NCBI GenBank assembly: GCA_965120355.1
Contig: CBCPMX010000091.1
Coordinates: 1 to 9,276, forward strand
Direction of reading: 5' to 3'
From: CBCPMX01 sp965120355
GTDB taxonomy: Bacteria; Bacillota; Clostridia; Oscillospirales; Oscillospiraceae
Length of the DNA: 9,276 nucleotides
This document shows, in pieces, positions 1 to 6,003 of the stretch. The notes beneath the pieces are model-generated. The model made no database searches. It had not been told where the DNA came from and saw nothing but the letters and a program-made list of their open reading frames with translations. The position numbers and the translations under genes were made by a program. Every line of letters starts with the position of its first letter. The stretch's first letter is position 1.

Positions 1-23
1 TGTCGTTCCTGTTCTCTCGCCAT
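1..23 (-). CDS. 5' end of a divergent gene leaving the window (unidentified)
   Basis: Only the first seven codons are inside the window. On the - strand an ATG at 23 reads MAREQER and stays open to the edge. It is preceded by AGGAGG (36..31) with a 7-nt spacer and, further upstream, by a TGATATAAT extended -10 (59..51). These three signals in proper order make a real gene start likely. Nothing can be said about its product. It is transcribed away from the SCIFF locus. Confidence 0.5.
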
Positions 24-26
24 TTT

Positions 27-55
27 TTGCCCTCCTCTACTTCGAGAACTATTAT
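27..55 (+). promoter_or_regulatory. Weak sigma-A promoter candidate for the GNAT remnant
   Basis: TTGCCC (27-32), a 17-nt spacer and TATTAT (50-55) precede the AAGGAG ribosome site (89-94) and the ATG at 102. It overlaps the divergent - strand promoter, so the two may interfere. The -35 is only a partial match. Confidence 0.25.
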
Positions 56-59
56 ATCA
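51..59 (-). promoter_or_regulatory. Extended -10 promoter element for the divergent left-edge gene
   Basis: The - strand reads TGATATAAT, a perfect -10 with the TGn extension. It lies 28 nt before the ATG at 23, with the ribosome site between them. The hexamer 17 bp upstream (TGGTGT) is a poor -35, which extended -10 promoters can tolerate. Assigned from sequence match only. Confidence 0.45.
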
Positions 60-101
60 TACTTTTATTGACGACACCACCTAATATAAGGAGACAAAAT
101 C

Positions 102-407
102 ATGAACCTTCACTTACACCTTTATCAAACGGAAACAGACGATGCCGTCCGTTTGATCCAGGGTTTCTGGAAGGCCCACAATCAATATGAGCCGTCCACG
201 GAGGATGCCCTGGCAGATCTGCTCCAGTGGACACAGACTGGGCATCGGTTCTACCTTCTGGAGTTGGGCGGCCTTTTCTTGACATTCTCTCACATCTGTG
301 ATATCTTAATTTCAGTGAAATTTGCCGCTGCGTTTTCTGGCCGGCGGCCATTAGATAGGAGACTGCGACTATGGAACGTATTAAAACTCTCGAGACTCGT
401 GACCTGA
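102..407 (+). pseudogene. Truncated GNAT acetyltransferase remnant
   Basis: The ATG at 102 has a good ribosome site (AAGGAG, 89-94). The first ~57 residues (MNLHLHLYQTETDDAV... to ...HRFYLLELGG) resemble the first strands and helices of a GNAT-fold N-acetyltransferase: a charged, hydrophobic-alternating beta-1, a helix with a GFWKAHNQYEP-like segment, and the FYLLE strand. After residue ~57 the resemblance stops. The acetyl-CoA-binding segment (R/QxxGxG/A) is absent, and the remaining ~44 residues are translated from the scfA promoter and leader, ending out of frame inside scfA. It is most simply a gene whose 3' part was deleted when it was joined to the scfA promoter. Family assignment is by eye. 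A functional 101-residue chimeric peptide is possible but unlikely. Confidence 0.5.
279..307 (+). promoter_or_regulatory. Strong promoter of scfA
   Basis: A perfect TTGACA (279-284), a 17-nt spacer and TATCTT (302-307) are present, with a TG one base before the -10 (extended -10). The predicted transcript starts near 314, giving a leader of ~57 nt. A small hairpin (TGGCC/GGCCA, 338-350) lies just before the ribosome site. The promoter sits inside the 3' part of the GNAT remnant. Confidence 0.7.
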
Positions 408-517
408 ACAAGAGCTTGAAGACCGGCGGATGCGGCGAATGCCAGACCTCTTGCCAGTCTGCCTGCAAGACCTCCTGCGGTGTTGCCAACCAGCAGTGCG
501 AGAACCCCAACAAGTAA
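371..517 (+). CDS. scfA: SCIFF family RiPP precursor (six cysteines in forty-five residues)
   Basis: A 48-residue peptide starting MERIKTLETRDL. The ribosome site TAGGAGA (356-362) has an 8-nt spacer. Six cysteines stand at 21, 24, 28, 32, 36 and 43 in the diagnostic CGECQTSCQSACKTSC core, identifying the SCIFF family found across Clostridia. The N-terminal ~18 residues are the leader recognised by the maturase; the Cys-rich part is the substrate for radical SAM thioether cross-linking (ranthipeptide class). In the studied family member the cross-link is Cys32-Thr37; here residue 37 is Gly (SCGVANQQCE), although Cys32 and Thr34 are kept. The physiological role of SCIFF peptides is not firmly established; a signalling role has been proposed in solventogenic clostridia. 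No dedicated exporter or peptidase is visible in the window. Too short to be found by a simple long-ORF search. Confidence 0.95.
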   Translation: MERIKTLETRDLNKSLKTGGCGECQTSCQSACKTSCGVANQQCENPNK

Positions 518-534
518 TTCACCATGTCCCGAAC

Positions 535-563
535 GTGCCGCCGCAGCAACGGCGGCACTTTTT
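535..563 (+). terminator. Intercistronic terminator/attenuator between scfA and scfB
   Basis: A perfect 8-bp GC-rich stem (GTGCCGCC 535-542 / GGCGGCAC 551-558) with an 8-nt loop is followed by TTTTT (559-563). It lies 17 nt after the scfA stop and 52 nt before scfB, and no convincing separate scfB promoter is visible. Partial read-through is therefore the likely route to scfB expression, giving abundant precursor and little enzyme. Confidence 0.8.
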
Positions 564-615
564 CTGCCTGCACCCTTTTCTGCACATATCCTTTTCACTT
601 TGGGAGGACTAGTCT

Positions 616-1992
616 ATGGTTCATCAATATCAGCTCAACGGCTACAATATCGTCCTGGACACCTGCTCCGGCAGCGTACATGTGGTGGACCCGGTGGCCT
701 ATGACATTATCGCCCTGTACCCCAGCACGGACCCGGACGCCATTGTGGCCGCCATGCTGGATAAATACGGCGGCCATGCCGATGTAACCGAAGCGGACCT
801 GCGCGCCTGCATCGCCGATGTACAGGCGCTGGAGGCCGCCGGGAAACTCTATACCCCCGACACCTTTGAGCCCATGGCCTTTGACTTTAAAAACCGCTCC
901 ACGGTTGTCAAGGCTCTGTGCCTCCATGTGGCCCACACCTGCAATCTCAACTGCGCCTACTGCTTCGCCAGTCAGGGGAAGTACCACGGTGAACGAGCCC
1001 TCATGTCCTTTGAAGTGGGCAAACGGGCGCTGGACTTCCTCATTGAGCAGTCCGGCAGCCGGGTGAATCTGGAGGTGGACTTCTTCGGCGGAGAGCCGCT
1101 GATGAATTGGGATGTGGTGAAACAACTGGTCGCCTATGCCCGCACACAAGAGAAACCGCACAACAAAAAGTTCCGGTTTACCCTGACCACCAATGGCATG
1201 CTCATTGACGACGACGTGATTGACTTTGTCAACAGAGAAATGCACAACGTAGTCCTGAGTCTGGACGGACGCAAAGAAATCCACGACCGGCTGCGTGTGG
1301 ACTACGCCGGCCACGGCAGCTACGACCGCATTGTGCCCAAATTTCAAAAGCTGGTGGCCAGCCGCCAGGGCAAAGACTACTACATGCGCGGAACCTTCAC
1401 CCACGCCAATCCCGACTTTACCAACGACGTGCTCCACATGGCCGACCTGGGCTTTACGGAGCTGAGTATGGAACCGGTGGTCTGCGATCCCTCGGACCCC
1501 GCCGCTCTGACGGAAGAAGATCTGCCTATTGTTTTGGAACAGTATGAAATTTTGGCAAAGGAAATGCTCAAACGGGAGCAGGAGGGCCGCGGTTTTACCT
1601 TCTACCACTACATGCTGGATCTGACCAACGGCCCGTGCATCTACAAGCGGATCTCCGGCTGCGGCTCCGGGACGGAGTACATGGCCGTGACTCCCTGGGG
1701 CGACCTGTATCCATGCCACCAATTTGTGGGAGAAGAGGCCTACAAACTGGGCGATATCTGGAATGGCGTCACCAATACCGCTGTTCGGGATGAGTTTAAG
1801 CTCTGCAACGCCTATGCCCGCCCCGAGTGCGCCGACTGCTGGGCCAAGCTCTACTGTTCCGGCGGCTGCGCTGCCAATGCCTACCACGCCACCGGCTCCA
1901 TCCGCGGTGTCTACGAATATGGCTGCAAGCTGTTCCGCAAGCGGATCGAGTGCGCCATTATGATAAAAGCCGCTCAGGCGGAGCGGGCATGA
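616..1992 (+). CDS. scfB: SCIFF radical SAM/SPASM thioether maturase
   Basis: 458 residues. The ribosome site GGGAGGA (602-608) lies 7 nt before the ATG. Residues 1 to ~90 form a PqqD-like RiPP recognition element expected to bind the ScfA leader. The radical SAM core carries C109-x3-C113-x2-C116 (CNLNCAYC) for the SAM-binding [4Fe-4S] cluster, and FFGGEP at 156-161, the GGE-type SAM contact. The C-terminal SPASM domain has C349-x12-G-x4-C367, then C405-x2-C408-x5-C414-x3-C418-x18-C437, with C341 and C397 in addition. These fit two auxiliary [4Fe-4S] clusters. By family knowledge it reductively cleaves SAM and joins Cys sulfur to a peptide carbon of the ScfA core in the cytoplasm. Length and all expected cysteines are normal, so the enzyme looks intact. 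It lies downstream of scfA behind a leaky terminator, and its stop overlaps the next gene. Confidence 0.95.
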   Translation: MVHQYQLNGYNIVLDTCSGSVHVVDPVAYDIIALYPSTDPDAIVAAMLDKYGGHADVTEADLRACIADVQALEAAGKLYTPDTFEPMAFDFKNRSTVVKALCLHVAHTCNLNCAYCFASQGKYHGERALMSFEVGKRALDFLIEQSGSRVNLEVDFFGGEPLMNWDVVKQLVAYARTQEKPHNKKFRFTLTTNGMLIDDDVIDFVNREMHNVVLSLDGRKEIHDRLRVDYAGHGSYDRIVPKFQKLVASRQGKDYYMRGTFTHANPDFTNDVLHMADLGFTELSMEPVVCDPSDPAALTEEDLPIVLEQYEILAKEMLKREQEGRGFTFYHYMLDLTNGPCIYKRISGCGSGTEYMAVTPWGDLYPCHQFVGEEAYKLGDIWNGVTNTAVRDEFKLCNAYARPECADCWAKLYCSGGCAANAYHATGSIRGVYEYGCKLFRKRIECAIMIKAAQAERA

Positions 1993-3353
1993 ATACCCCC
2001 ATCGCCGATTTTGTCCGTGCCTATGCGGCGCGCTCCCCCGTCCGGCTCCATATGCCGGGGCACAAGGGGACGGGTCCCCTGGGCTGCGAAGCTCTGGACA
2101 TCACGGAAATCGCCGGTGCGGACGCCCTGTATGAGGCAGACGGCATCATTGCGCAGAGCGAACGCAATGCCGCCGCCCTGTTCGGCGCCGCCCGGACCTT
2201 CTATGCCACGGAAGGCTCCTCGCAGTGTATCCGTGCCATGCTGGCGCTGGCAGTTTGGCGTGCGGATCCCATTGGCAGCGGGCGCCGGCCTGTGGTGGTC
2301 GCCGCCTGCAATGCGCACAAGGCATTTCTCTACGCCGCCGCGCTGCTGGACTTTGACATTGTCTGGCTGTGGCCGGAGAACCCGGTGCGCTCCATCTGTA
2401 CTTGCAACGTCTCGCCAGAATCTCTGGAGGCCACATTGGCCAAGCTGCCGGCTCCTGCTGCGGCGGTGTTCATCACCTCCCCAGACTATCTGGGCGGGCA
2501 GTGCGACGTGGCAGCGCTGGCACAAATGGCCCACCGCTACGGCGCACCCCTTTTGGTTGACAATGCCCACGGCGCATATCTGCGCTTTCTGACGCTCTCC
2601 CGGCACCCCATGGACCTGGGCGCTGATCTGTGCTGTGACTCTGCCCATAAGACGCTGCCGGTCCTCACAGGGGGGGCATATCTGCATGTGGGGCACAGCG
2701 CCCCCGCCGGTTTTGCAGAAAACGGGAAACGGGCCCTGGCCCTGTTCGGCTCCACCAGTCCTTCCTATCTGATTCTTCAGTCGCTGGATCTGTGCAATCG
2801 ATATCTGGCCGACGGCTATCCGGCCCGGTTGGCGGAAACTGTAACCCGGCTCGCCGAGACTCGCCGCCTGCTCCGTCAGCGGGGCTGGCAGGTTTCCGAC
2901 ACGGATCCATTGAAACTCACCGTCGATTGCGCCGCTTCCGGTTGGAATGGATACGCACTGGCCGTGGAACTGCGCCGGCGGAACATCGAATGTGAGTACT
3001 GCGACCCGGACGATCTCGTGCTGATGTGTACGCCGGAGAACGGCTCCGAAGACCTGCGGCAGCTGTTGGACTGTCTCGGGGAAAACACCGCTGTACCGCT
3101 CCTCCGCCGTCCCCTGCCCCAAATCCACAGCGAAACCGTGCTCCCGGTACGTCAGGGCATGTTCCTGCCCCATGAGACGGTCCCCGCCGCCGCAGCCCTG
3201 GGCCGCATCTGCGGCGCACCTGCGATGGGCTGCCCGCCGGCCATTCCCATTGCTGTCACCGGAGAACGGATTGGACTGGAGGCAGTGGCGCTGTTCCAGC
3301 GATATGGGATTGATTCCGTGGAGGTGCTCTGCGAGAATCGCAGTGCCTTTTGA
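1989..3353 (+). CDS. Orn/Lys/Arg decarboxylase-family PLP enzyme
   Basis: 454 residues. The ATG at 1989 overlaps the scfB stop (ATGA, 1989-1992), with an AGGCGG ribosome site just before, so translational coupling is likely. The frame is open further upstream, but that stretch lies within scfB. Family marks: the N-terminal HMPGHKG (21-27); H110 in the CNAHKAF segment expected to stack on PLP; DNAHGA (191-196), with the Asp that contacts the pyridine nitrogen; and SAHKTLPVLTGGAYLH (218-233), whose K221 should form the Schiff base. A C-terminal GCPPAIP (414-420) with the following TGE matches the family's C-terminal signature. The length fits the short, YaaO/SpeA-like branch of fold-I basic amino acid decarboxylases. 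Substrate (Arg, Lys or Orn) cannot be read from sequence. It may make a polyamine or cadaverine; no link to SCIFF modification is shown. Confidence 0.9.
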   Translation: MNTPIADFVRAYAARSPVRLHMPGHKGTGPLGCEALDITEIAGADALYEADGIIAQSERNAAALFGAARTFYATEGSSQCIRAMLALAVWRADPIGSGRRPVVVAACNAHKAFLYAAALLDFDIVWLWPENPVRSICTCNVSPESLEATLAKLPAPAAAVFITSPDYLGGQCDVAALAQMAHRYGAPLLVDNAHGAYLRFLTLSRHPMDLGADLCCDSAHKTLPVLTGGAYLHVGHSAPAGFAENGKRALALFGSTSPSYLILQSLDLCNRYLADGYPARLAETVTRLAETRRLLRQRGWQVSDTDPLKLTVDCAASGWNGYALAVELRRRNIECEYCDPDDLVLMCTPENGSEDLRQLLDCLGENTAVPLLRRPLPQIHSETVLPVRQGMFLPHETVPAAAALGRICGAPAMGCPPAIPIAVTGERIGLEAVALFQRYGIDSVEVLCENRSAF

Positions 3354-3428
3354 TGCAGCCAAGTGCATACTGAAACAGTCCGCAACGCCGTGGGCGCACA
3401 TATTTCGCTCCATTGGCAGACAGAAAAA

Positions 3429-3468
3429 TTCATCCGGCCCAATGCAAAATTGCATTGGGCCGGATGAA
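3429..3468 (-). terminator. Terminator of the gntP-type gene, possibly bidirectional
   Basis: A perfect 18-bp stem (3429-3446 with 3451-3468; arm TTCATCCGGCCCAATGCA) has a 4-nt loop. On the - strand it is followed by TTTTTCTG, a proper U-run, ~95 nt after the permease stop. On the + strand it follows the decarboxylase by 75 nt, but the tail (ACTGTTCT) is poor, so termination in that direction would rely mainly on the stem. Confidence 0.85.
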
Positions 3469-3563
3469 ACTGTTCTATGTACGCTCTTTCCAGAGCCCTG
3501 TTACGCCTGTGCGGACAACCAGCGCAGCCGATTCCGTTTCAGCCGGAGGGAGAACACCGGCAA

Positions 3564-4913
3564 TTACGGCAGCGCAGGGAATACAGACAGCAACCCTGCT
3601 ACCAGCAGGTTGCCCAGGAATGTAAACAGCACGGTAGTCATGGCGATGGGCGGATATCCCTCTTTATACTTGATACCGGTAATGCTCATCATCGCCACAA
3701 TCGCGCCGGCAAAGGGCAGGGAATCCAGCACAGTGGTAGACAACATCAGCACGCGGAACGCAGCATCCGGATCCACACCCAGCACCGGAATGAAGGTGTT
3801 GGCAGCGGCCACTGCAGCGATCAGCATACCGGCCGCAGAGGCTGCGGCGCCCAGCAGCAGGATGGCCATAATAGACAGGGCCAGCAGAGAGGGGCCGGGC
3901 ATGTTGATAAAAGCATTCTGAATGATCTCAAAGGAAGGCGCAGCCTCAATGGCATAGCCCAAAGTGTAGTTCAGCAGGATAATGGCGGGAATACCGGCAA
4001 TGGTCACGCCGTCGTTCATGCTGTTGACCACCGTCATCACTCGGCTGGTGCCGTTGGCTTTGGGAATGTACAGGCCATAGCAGAGGATACCGGCCACACA
4101 GCCCACGGCCATAGACAACCAGGCAGCGCTGCTGAACCAGAGATTATAGGATACGGGGATGATCACCAGCGGGATAATGGCCAGGATCACCGGCGGCAGA
4201 TGGTTCATATCGGTGGCAGGCGGTTCCAGCGGGCCGTACTCAAACTTCATGCCGCTGGCCACGTCCTTTTTCATCATTCTGTTGATGTAGAACGCGGAAG
4301 CTGCAAACACAAATACCACAAAGACCAAACCGCCAATGGTGCCGGACCAGGAGCTGACGGAATAGTCGGACAGCGTCGTCTGGCACATAATGTTGGGGGC
4401 CGCCAGAGAGCCGGGCAGCACATTGCCCAGAGTGGAGCCCAGTACCAGCATGACAGGCATGTACTTGCGGGGAATGTCCGCCTCATACATAATGCCCGTG
4501 GCAATGCCAATCATGGTAAACAACGAAGCAAAGGGATCCACGCCCACATAGTTGAACACCACATTCATAATGATGACGCAGACAAAGCCAATCATACGCT
4601 TTTTCTGCGCGGTGGCATTCTTACCCAACAGATTCAGCAAAAACCGGGACAGGGCGTGCGCCGCGCCAGAGTCAATGAACATTTTTCCAAAAATAGCGCC
4701 AAACAGGTACAACGGCAGAAGTGTCGCGGCCTGAGAGCCAACCTGCGGCATAATGGTCTCATTGAAAGTCTGGATCAGCGGCATGCTATTGGTCACAATG
4801 ACAACCAAACAGGCCACGATGACAACATACGCCAGATGGAATCCTTTGTAAGTAAAGAAGATAACAATAAAAAACGCCACAAGGATTCCAAGCAAGCCGA
4901 TAATATCAGACAT
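3564..4913 (-). CDS. GntP-family permease (H+/organic acid symporter type)
   Basis: 449 residues starting MSDIIGLLGI. The ATG at 4913 was chosen because the hydrophobic protein begins there and AAGGAG (4930..4925) lies 11 nt before it. The frame continues upstream to 5066, but with a basic, non-membrane sequence that belongs to the leader. The protein is almost entirely hydrophobic, with roughly 11-12 membrane-spanning stretches. GAIFGKMFIDSGAA (72-85) matches the GntP-family signature, followed by the conserved NYVGVDPF-type segment. GntP proteins import gluconate, other sugar acids, lactate-like acids or glycerate by proton symport; the substrate here is not identifiable and no catabolic gene is adjacent. 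It is a single-gene unit with its own promoter, a long structured leader and a strong terminator. Confidence 0.85.
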   Translation of the reverse strand: MSDIIGLLGILVAFFIVIFFTYKGFHLAYVVIVACLVVIVTNSMPLIQTFNETIMPQVGSQAATLLPLYLFGAIFGKMFIDSGAAHALSRFLLNLLGKNATAQKKRMIGFVCVIIMNVVFNYVGVDPFASLFTMIGIATGIMYEADIPRKYMPVMLVLGSTLGNVLPGSLAAPNIMCQTTLSDYSVSSWSGTIGGLVFVVFVFAASAFYINRMMKKDVASGMKFEYGPLEPPATDMNHLPPVILAIIPLVIIPVSYNLWFSSAAWLSMAVGCVAGILCYGLYIPKANGTSRVMTVVNSMNDGVTIAGIPAIILLNYTLGYAIEAAPSFEIIQNAFINMPGPSLLALSIMAILLLGAAASAAGMLIAAVAAANTFIPVLGVDPDAAFRVLMLSTTVLDSLPFAGAIVAMMSITGIKYKEGYPPIAMTTVLFTFLGNLLVAGLLSVFPALP

Positions 4914-5013
4914 ATGAATTTTTTCTCCTTTCTTTTTCAACCCCCGGTACAGGCGCCTGCCGGACTTCGTTGTCCGGCGCGACAGGCAGCCATTCTCCGG
5001 CGATCTTATCCAT
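4906..5013 (-). CDS. Possible 35-codon upstream ORF overlapping the gntP start
   Basis: The ATG at 5013 opens a 35-codon frame reading MDKIAGEWLPVAP... and ending ...KNSYV. Its TGA (4908..4906) lies inside the start of the permease (ATGTCTGA), an 8-nt overlap. Codons 2-25 are GC-rich at the third position, as in genes. There is no proper ribosome site (GAGGG directly abuts the ATG), and the ATG touches the GTGA hairpin. It could be a coupled leader peptide or chance. Confidence 0.2.
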   Translation of the reverse strand: MDKIAGEWLPVAPDNEVRQAPVPGVEKERRKNSYV

Positions 5014-5099
5014 CCCTCACGGGAACAGATGCCAATGCCTTTCCGTCTCCCTCCGGAGCGGGCCACTCACAGTTGGCCCGCAAGGCATGATGGCCATCG
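4914..5099 (-). promoter_or_regulatory. Structured 5' leader of the gntP-type gene (candidate cis-regulatory RNA)
   Basis: The leader predicted from the TATAAT at 5108..5103 is ~185 nt. Pairing seen: P1, 7 bp (5035-5041/5082-5088); P2, 8 bp with an 8-nt loop (5058-5065/5074-5081); P3, 4 bp with an 8-nt loop (5042-5045/5054-5057). These abut with no unpaired base at the three-way junction. P1 is extended outward by 7 bp with a bulge (5028-5034/5091-5098). Downstream come a TCCC-GTGA-GGGA hairpin with a GNRA loop on the - strand (5013-5024) and a 7-bp hairpin (4959-4965/4972-4978) before the ribosome site. No U-run is present, so control, if any, would act on translation. I do not recognise it as a known riboswitch class. 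Confidence 0.45.
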
Positions 5100-5102
5100 C
5101 GC

Positions 5103-5142
5103 ATTATATCATATTTTCTGTCGATTTGTAAAGATTTGTAAA
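5103..5142 (-). promoter_or_regulatory. Promoter of the gntP-type gene with 10-bp direct repeats
   Basis: On the - strand TTTACA (5132..5127), an 18-nt spacer and a perfect TATAAT (5108..5103) form a good sigma-A promoter. The -35 lies in a tandem repeat: GATTTGTAAA on the + strand at 5123-5132 and again at 5133-5142, with GATTTT following. Repeats one helical turn apart over the -35 could be a regulator site. Confidence 0.6.
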
Positions 5143-5312
5143 GATTTTGGGTGTGTAAAAGGGCGTTTCAGAATTCACGAAACATATAAAGAAATGCAGG
5201 CCTTTTTTGTCGCATTTTGCCTCTTTCTGTGTTGTTTTTGATCAGCCGAGCCTGTTTCCCGCAGCCGGCTGGCAGACGCTCGAAACCGGCGCTTTTCATC
5301 TTCCCCGTTTTG
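5143..5312. other. Intergenic region between divergent gntP-type and mini-GlgA genes
   Basis: No gene is supported here. It is AT-rich from 5143 to ~5240, with small inverted repeats (GTTTC/GAAAC around 5166-5184; AAATGC/GCATTT around 5194-5219). It then becomes GC-rich with the palindrome CAGCCGGCTG near 5262-5271. Short frames on the - strand lack ribosome sites. Confidence 0.5.
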
Positions 5313-5342
5313 TGATAAACTGTCCGTATTCCCGCATATATT
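5313..5342 (+). promoter_or_regulatory. SigE-type sporulation promoter candidate
   Basis: CATATATT (5335-5342) matches the sigma-E -10 consensus CATAYANT at every defined position. TGATAAA (5313-5319) lies 15 nt upstream and keeps the ATA core of the -35. It sits 27 nt before the next ATG with the ribosome site between. Short motifs like this occur by chance, so this is a candidate only. Confidence 0.35.
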
Positions 5343-5369
5343 CCCACTGCACACACAGGAGGATTTGCC

Positions 5370-5792
5370 ATGTATCAATTTGACGCCCATCTCCCTGGTC
5401 CTTGGGACGACCCCAACATTCACCGGCCCTATAACCGCCAGTCTGTGGCAGAGAAGGTCTATAACAAGCTGCAGCTTCAGGAGCAGCGGAATCTGCCGCT
5501 GTCGGACACACTGCCGCTGGTGGCCTCCGACGGGCCCGTCCCGGCCCCCGCCCAGGCCGTCCGCCTCGATACGATTCACTGCGCCGCAGATCTGACGGCG
5601 GTGCTGGCCGGATGTGATATTCTGGTAACCGGCGACCCTGCGCTGCAAACGCTGGCACGGCAATACGGAACCTGCCCCGTGGCAGATGCCGGGGCGCTGG
5701 CAGAAGCGCTGCAATTCTACGAAGATGCAGCAGCCTGGTACGCGATCCAGCAAAAACTGATGGAGCAGTCTGAACCGGAAGGATTGATCTGA
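5370..5792 (+). CDS. Glycogen synthase (GT5)-derived mini-protein
   Basis: 140 residues. AGGAGG (5357-5362) lies 7 nt before the ATG. Two blocks recall the C-terminal half of GlgA in the right order. Residues ~12-53 (W-DDP....YN..SVAEKVYNKLQLQ..... PLSDTLPLVA) match the segment after GlgA's NGID motif, where Y..D....K..NK..LQ..LGL....PL.A is typical. Residues ~80-131 (AGCDILVTGDPALQTLARQYGTCPV.... then ALQFYEDAAAWYAIQQKLM) match GADVFLMPS..EPCGL.QL.ALRYGT.PV...GGL and the last helices. The catalytic EPCGL Glu is lost (GDPALQT), the N-terminal ADP-glucose/KTGGL domain is missing and the middle is shortened, while full GlgA is ~480 residues. It is therefore unlikely to be a synthase. It may be a glycogen-related binding or regulatory protein, or a decaying remnant that still has an intact frame. 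The similarity is judged by eye. Confidence 0.6.
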   Translation: MYQFDAHLPGPWDDPNIHRPYNRQSVAEKVYNKLQLQEQRNLPLSDTLPLVASDGPVPAPAQAVRLDTIHCAADLTAVLAGCDILVTGDPALQTLARQYGTCPVADAGALAEALQFYEDAAAWYAIQQKLMEQSEPEGLI

Positions 5793-6003
5793 ATTGTCCT
5801 GCCGGATGGCTTTCCTGACGAATGGTTCGATGGATGGAGTCAATCGCGCACAACCATTTAATACAAAAGAACTGCCGCCGAGCAGGCAAGCATAGAATTT
5901 GCACTGTGCGCACTGATTTGTGTATGTATTTGAGCAAAGCGCATCATACAATCCGGGAATCTCTGCATCCTATATACTGCGGCAGACTGCCTTAAAGCAG
6001 CAC
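5793..6003. other. Intergenic region without a recognisable gene
   Basis: After the mini-GlgA stop there is no supported frame on either strand. The + frame stays open for 22 codons after the TGA and then stops. The - strand frames here are unbroken only as shadows and have no ribosome sites. Ends at the terminator hairpin. Confidence 0.5.

Noticed and set aside
595..1887. 430-residue open frame on the - strand across scfB
   Set aside because: It is the antisense shadow of a clear radical SAM gene with all its motifs; low-complexity Val/Gly/His composition and no ribosome site.
1974..3455. 493-residue - strand frame over the decarboxylase
   Set aside because: Antisense to a gene with intact PLP motifs; no recognisable protein sequence.
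4959..4978. ACGA-containing hairpin loop suggesting a mini-ykkC (guanidine-II) riboswitch
   Set aside because: That class needs two hairpins with ACGR loops; only one is present and its loop is closed by an A-A mismatch.
3477..5090. 537-residue open frame on the + strand across the permease
   Set aside because: Very rich in Gln, His and Gly, as expected for the complement of a membrane protein gene; no domain and no ribosome site.
5793..5861. In-frame continuation of 22 codons after the mini-GlgA stop
   Set aside because: Too short to judge, no similarity to GlgA, and no sign of recoding around the TGA.
5175..5951. Long - strand frames over the mini-GlgA gene
   Set aside because: No ribosome site or family features, and Arg/Pro/Ala-rich composition; the + strand gene has an ideal ribosome site and GlgA-like blocks.
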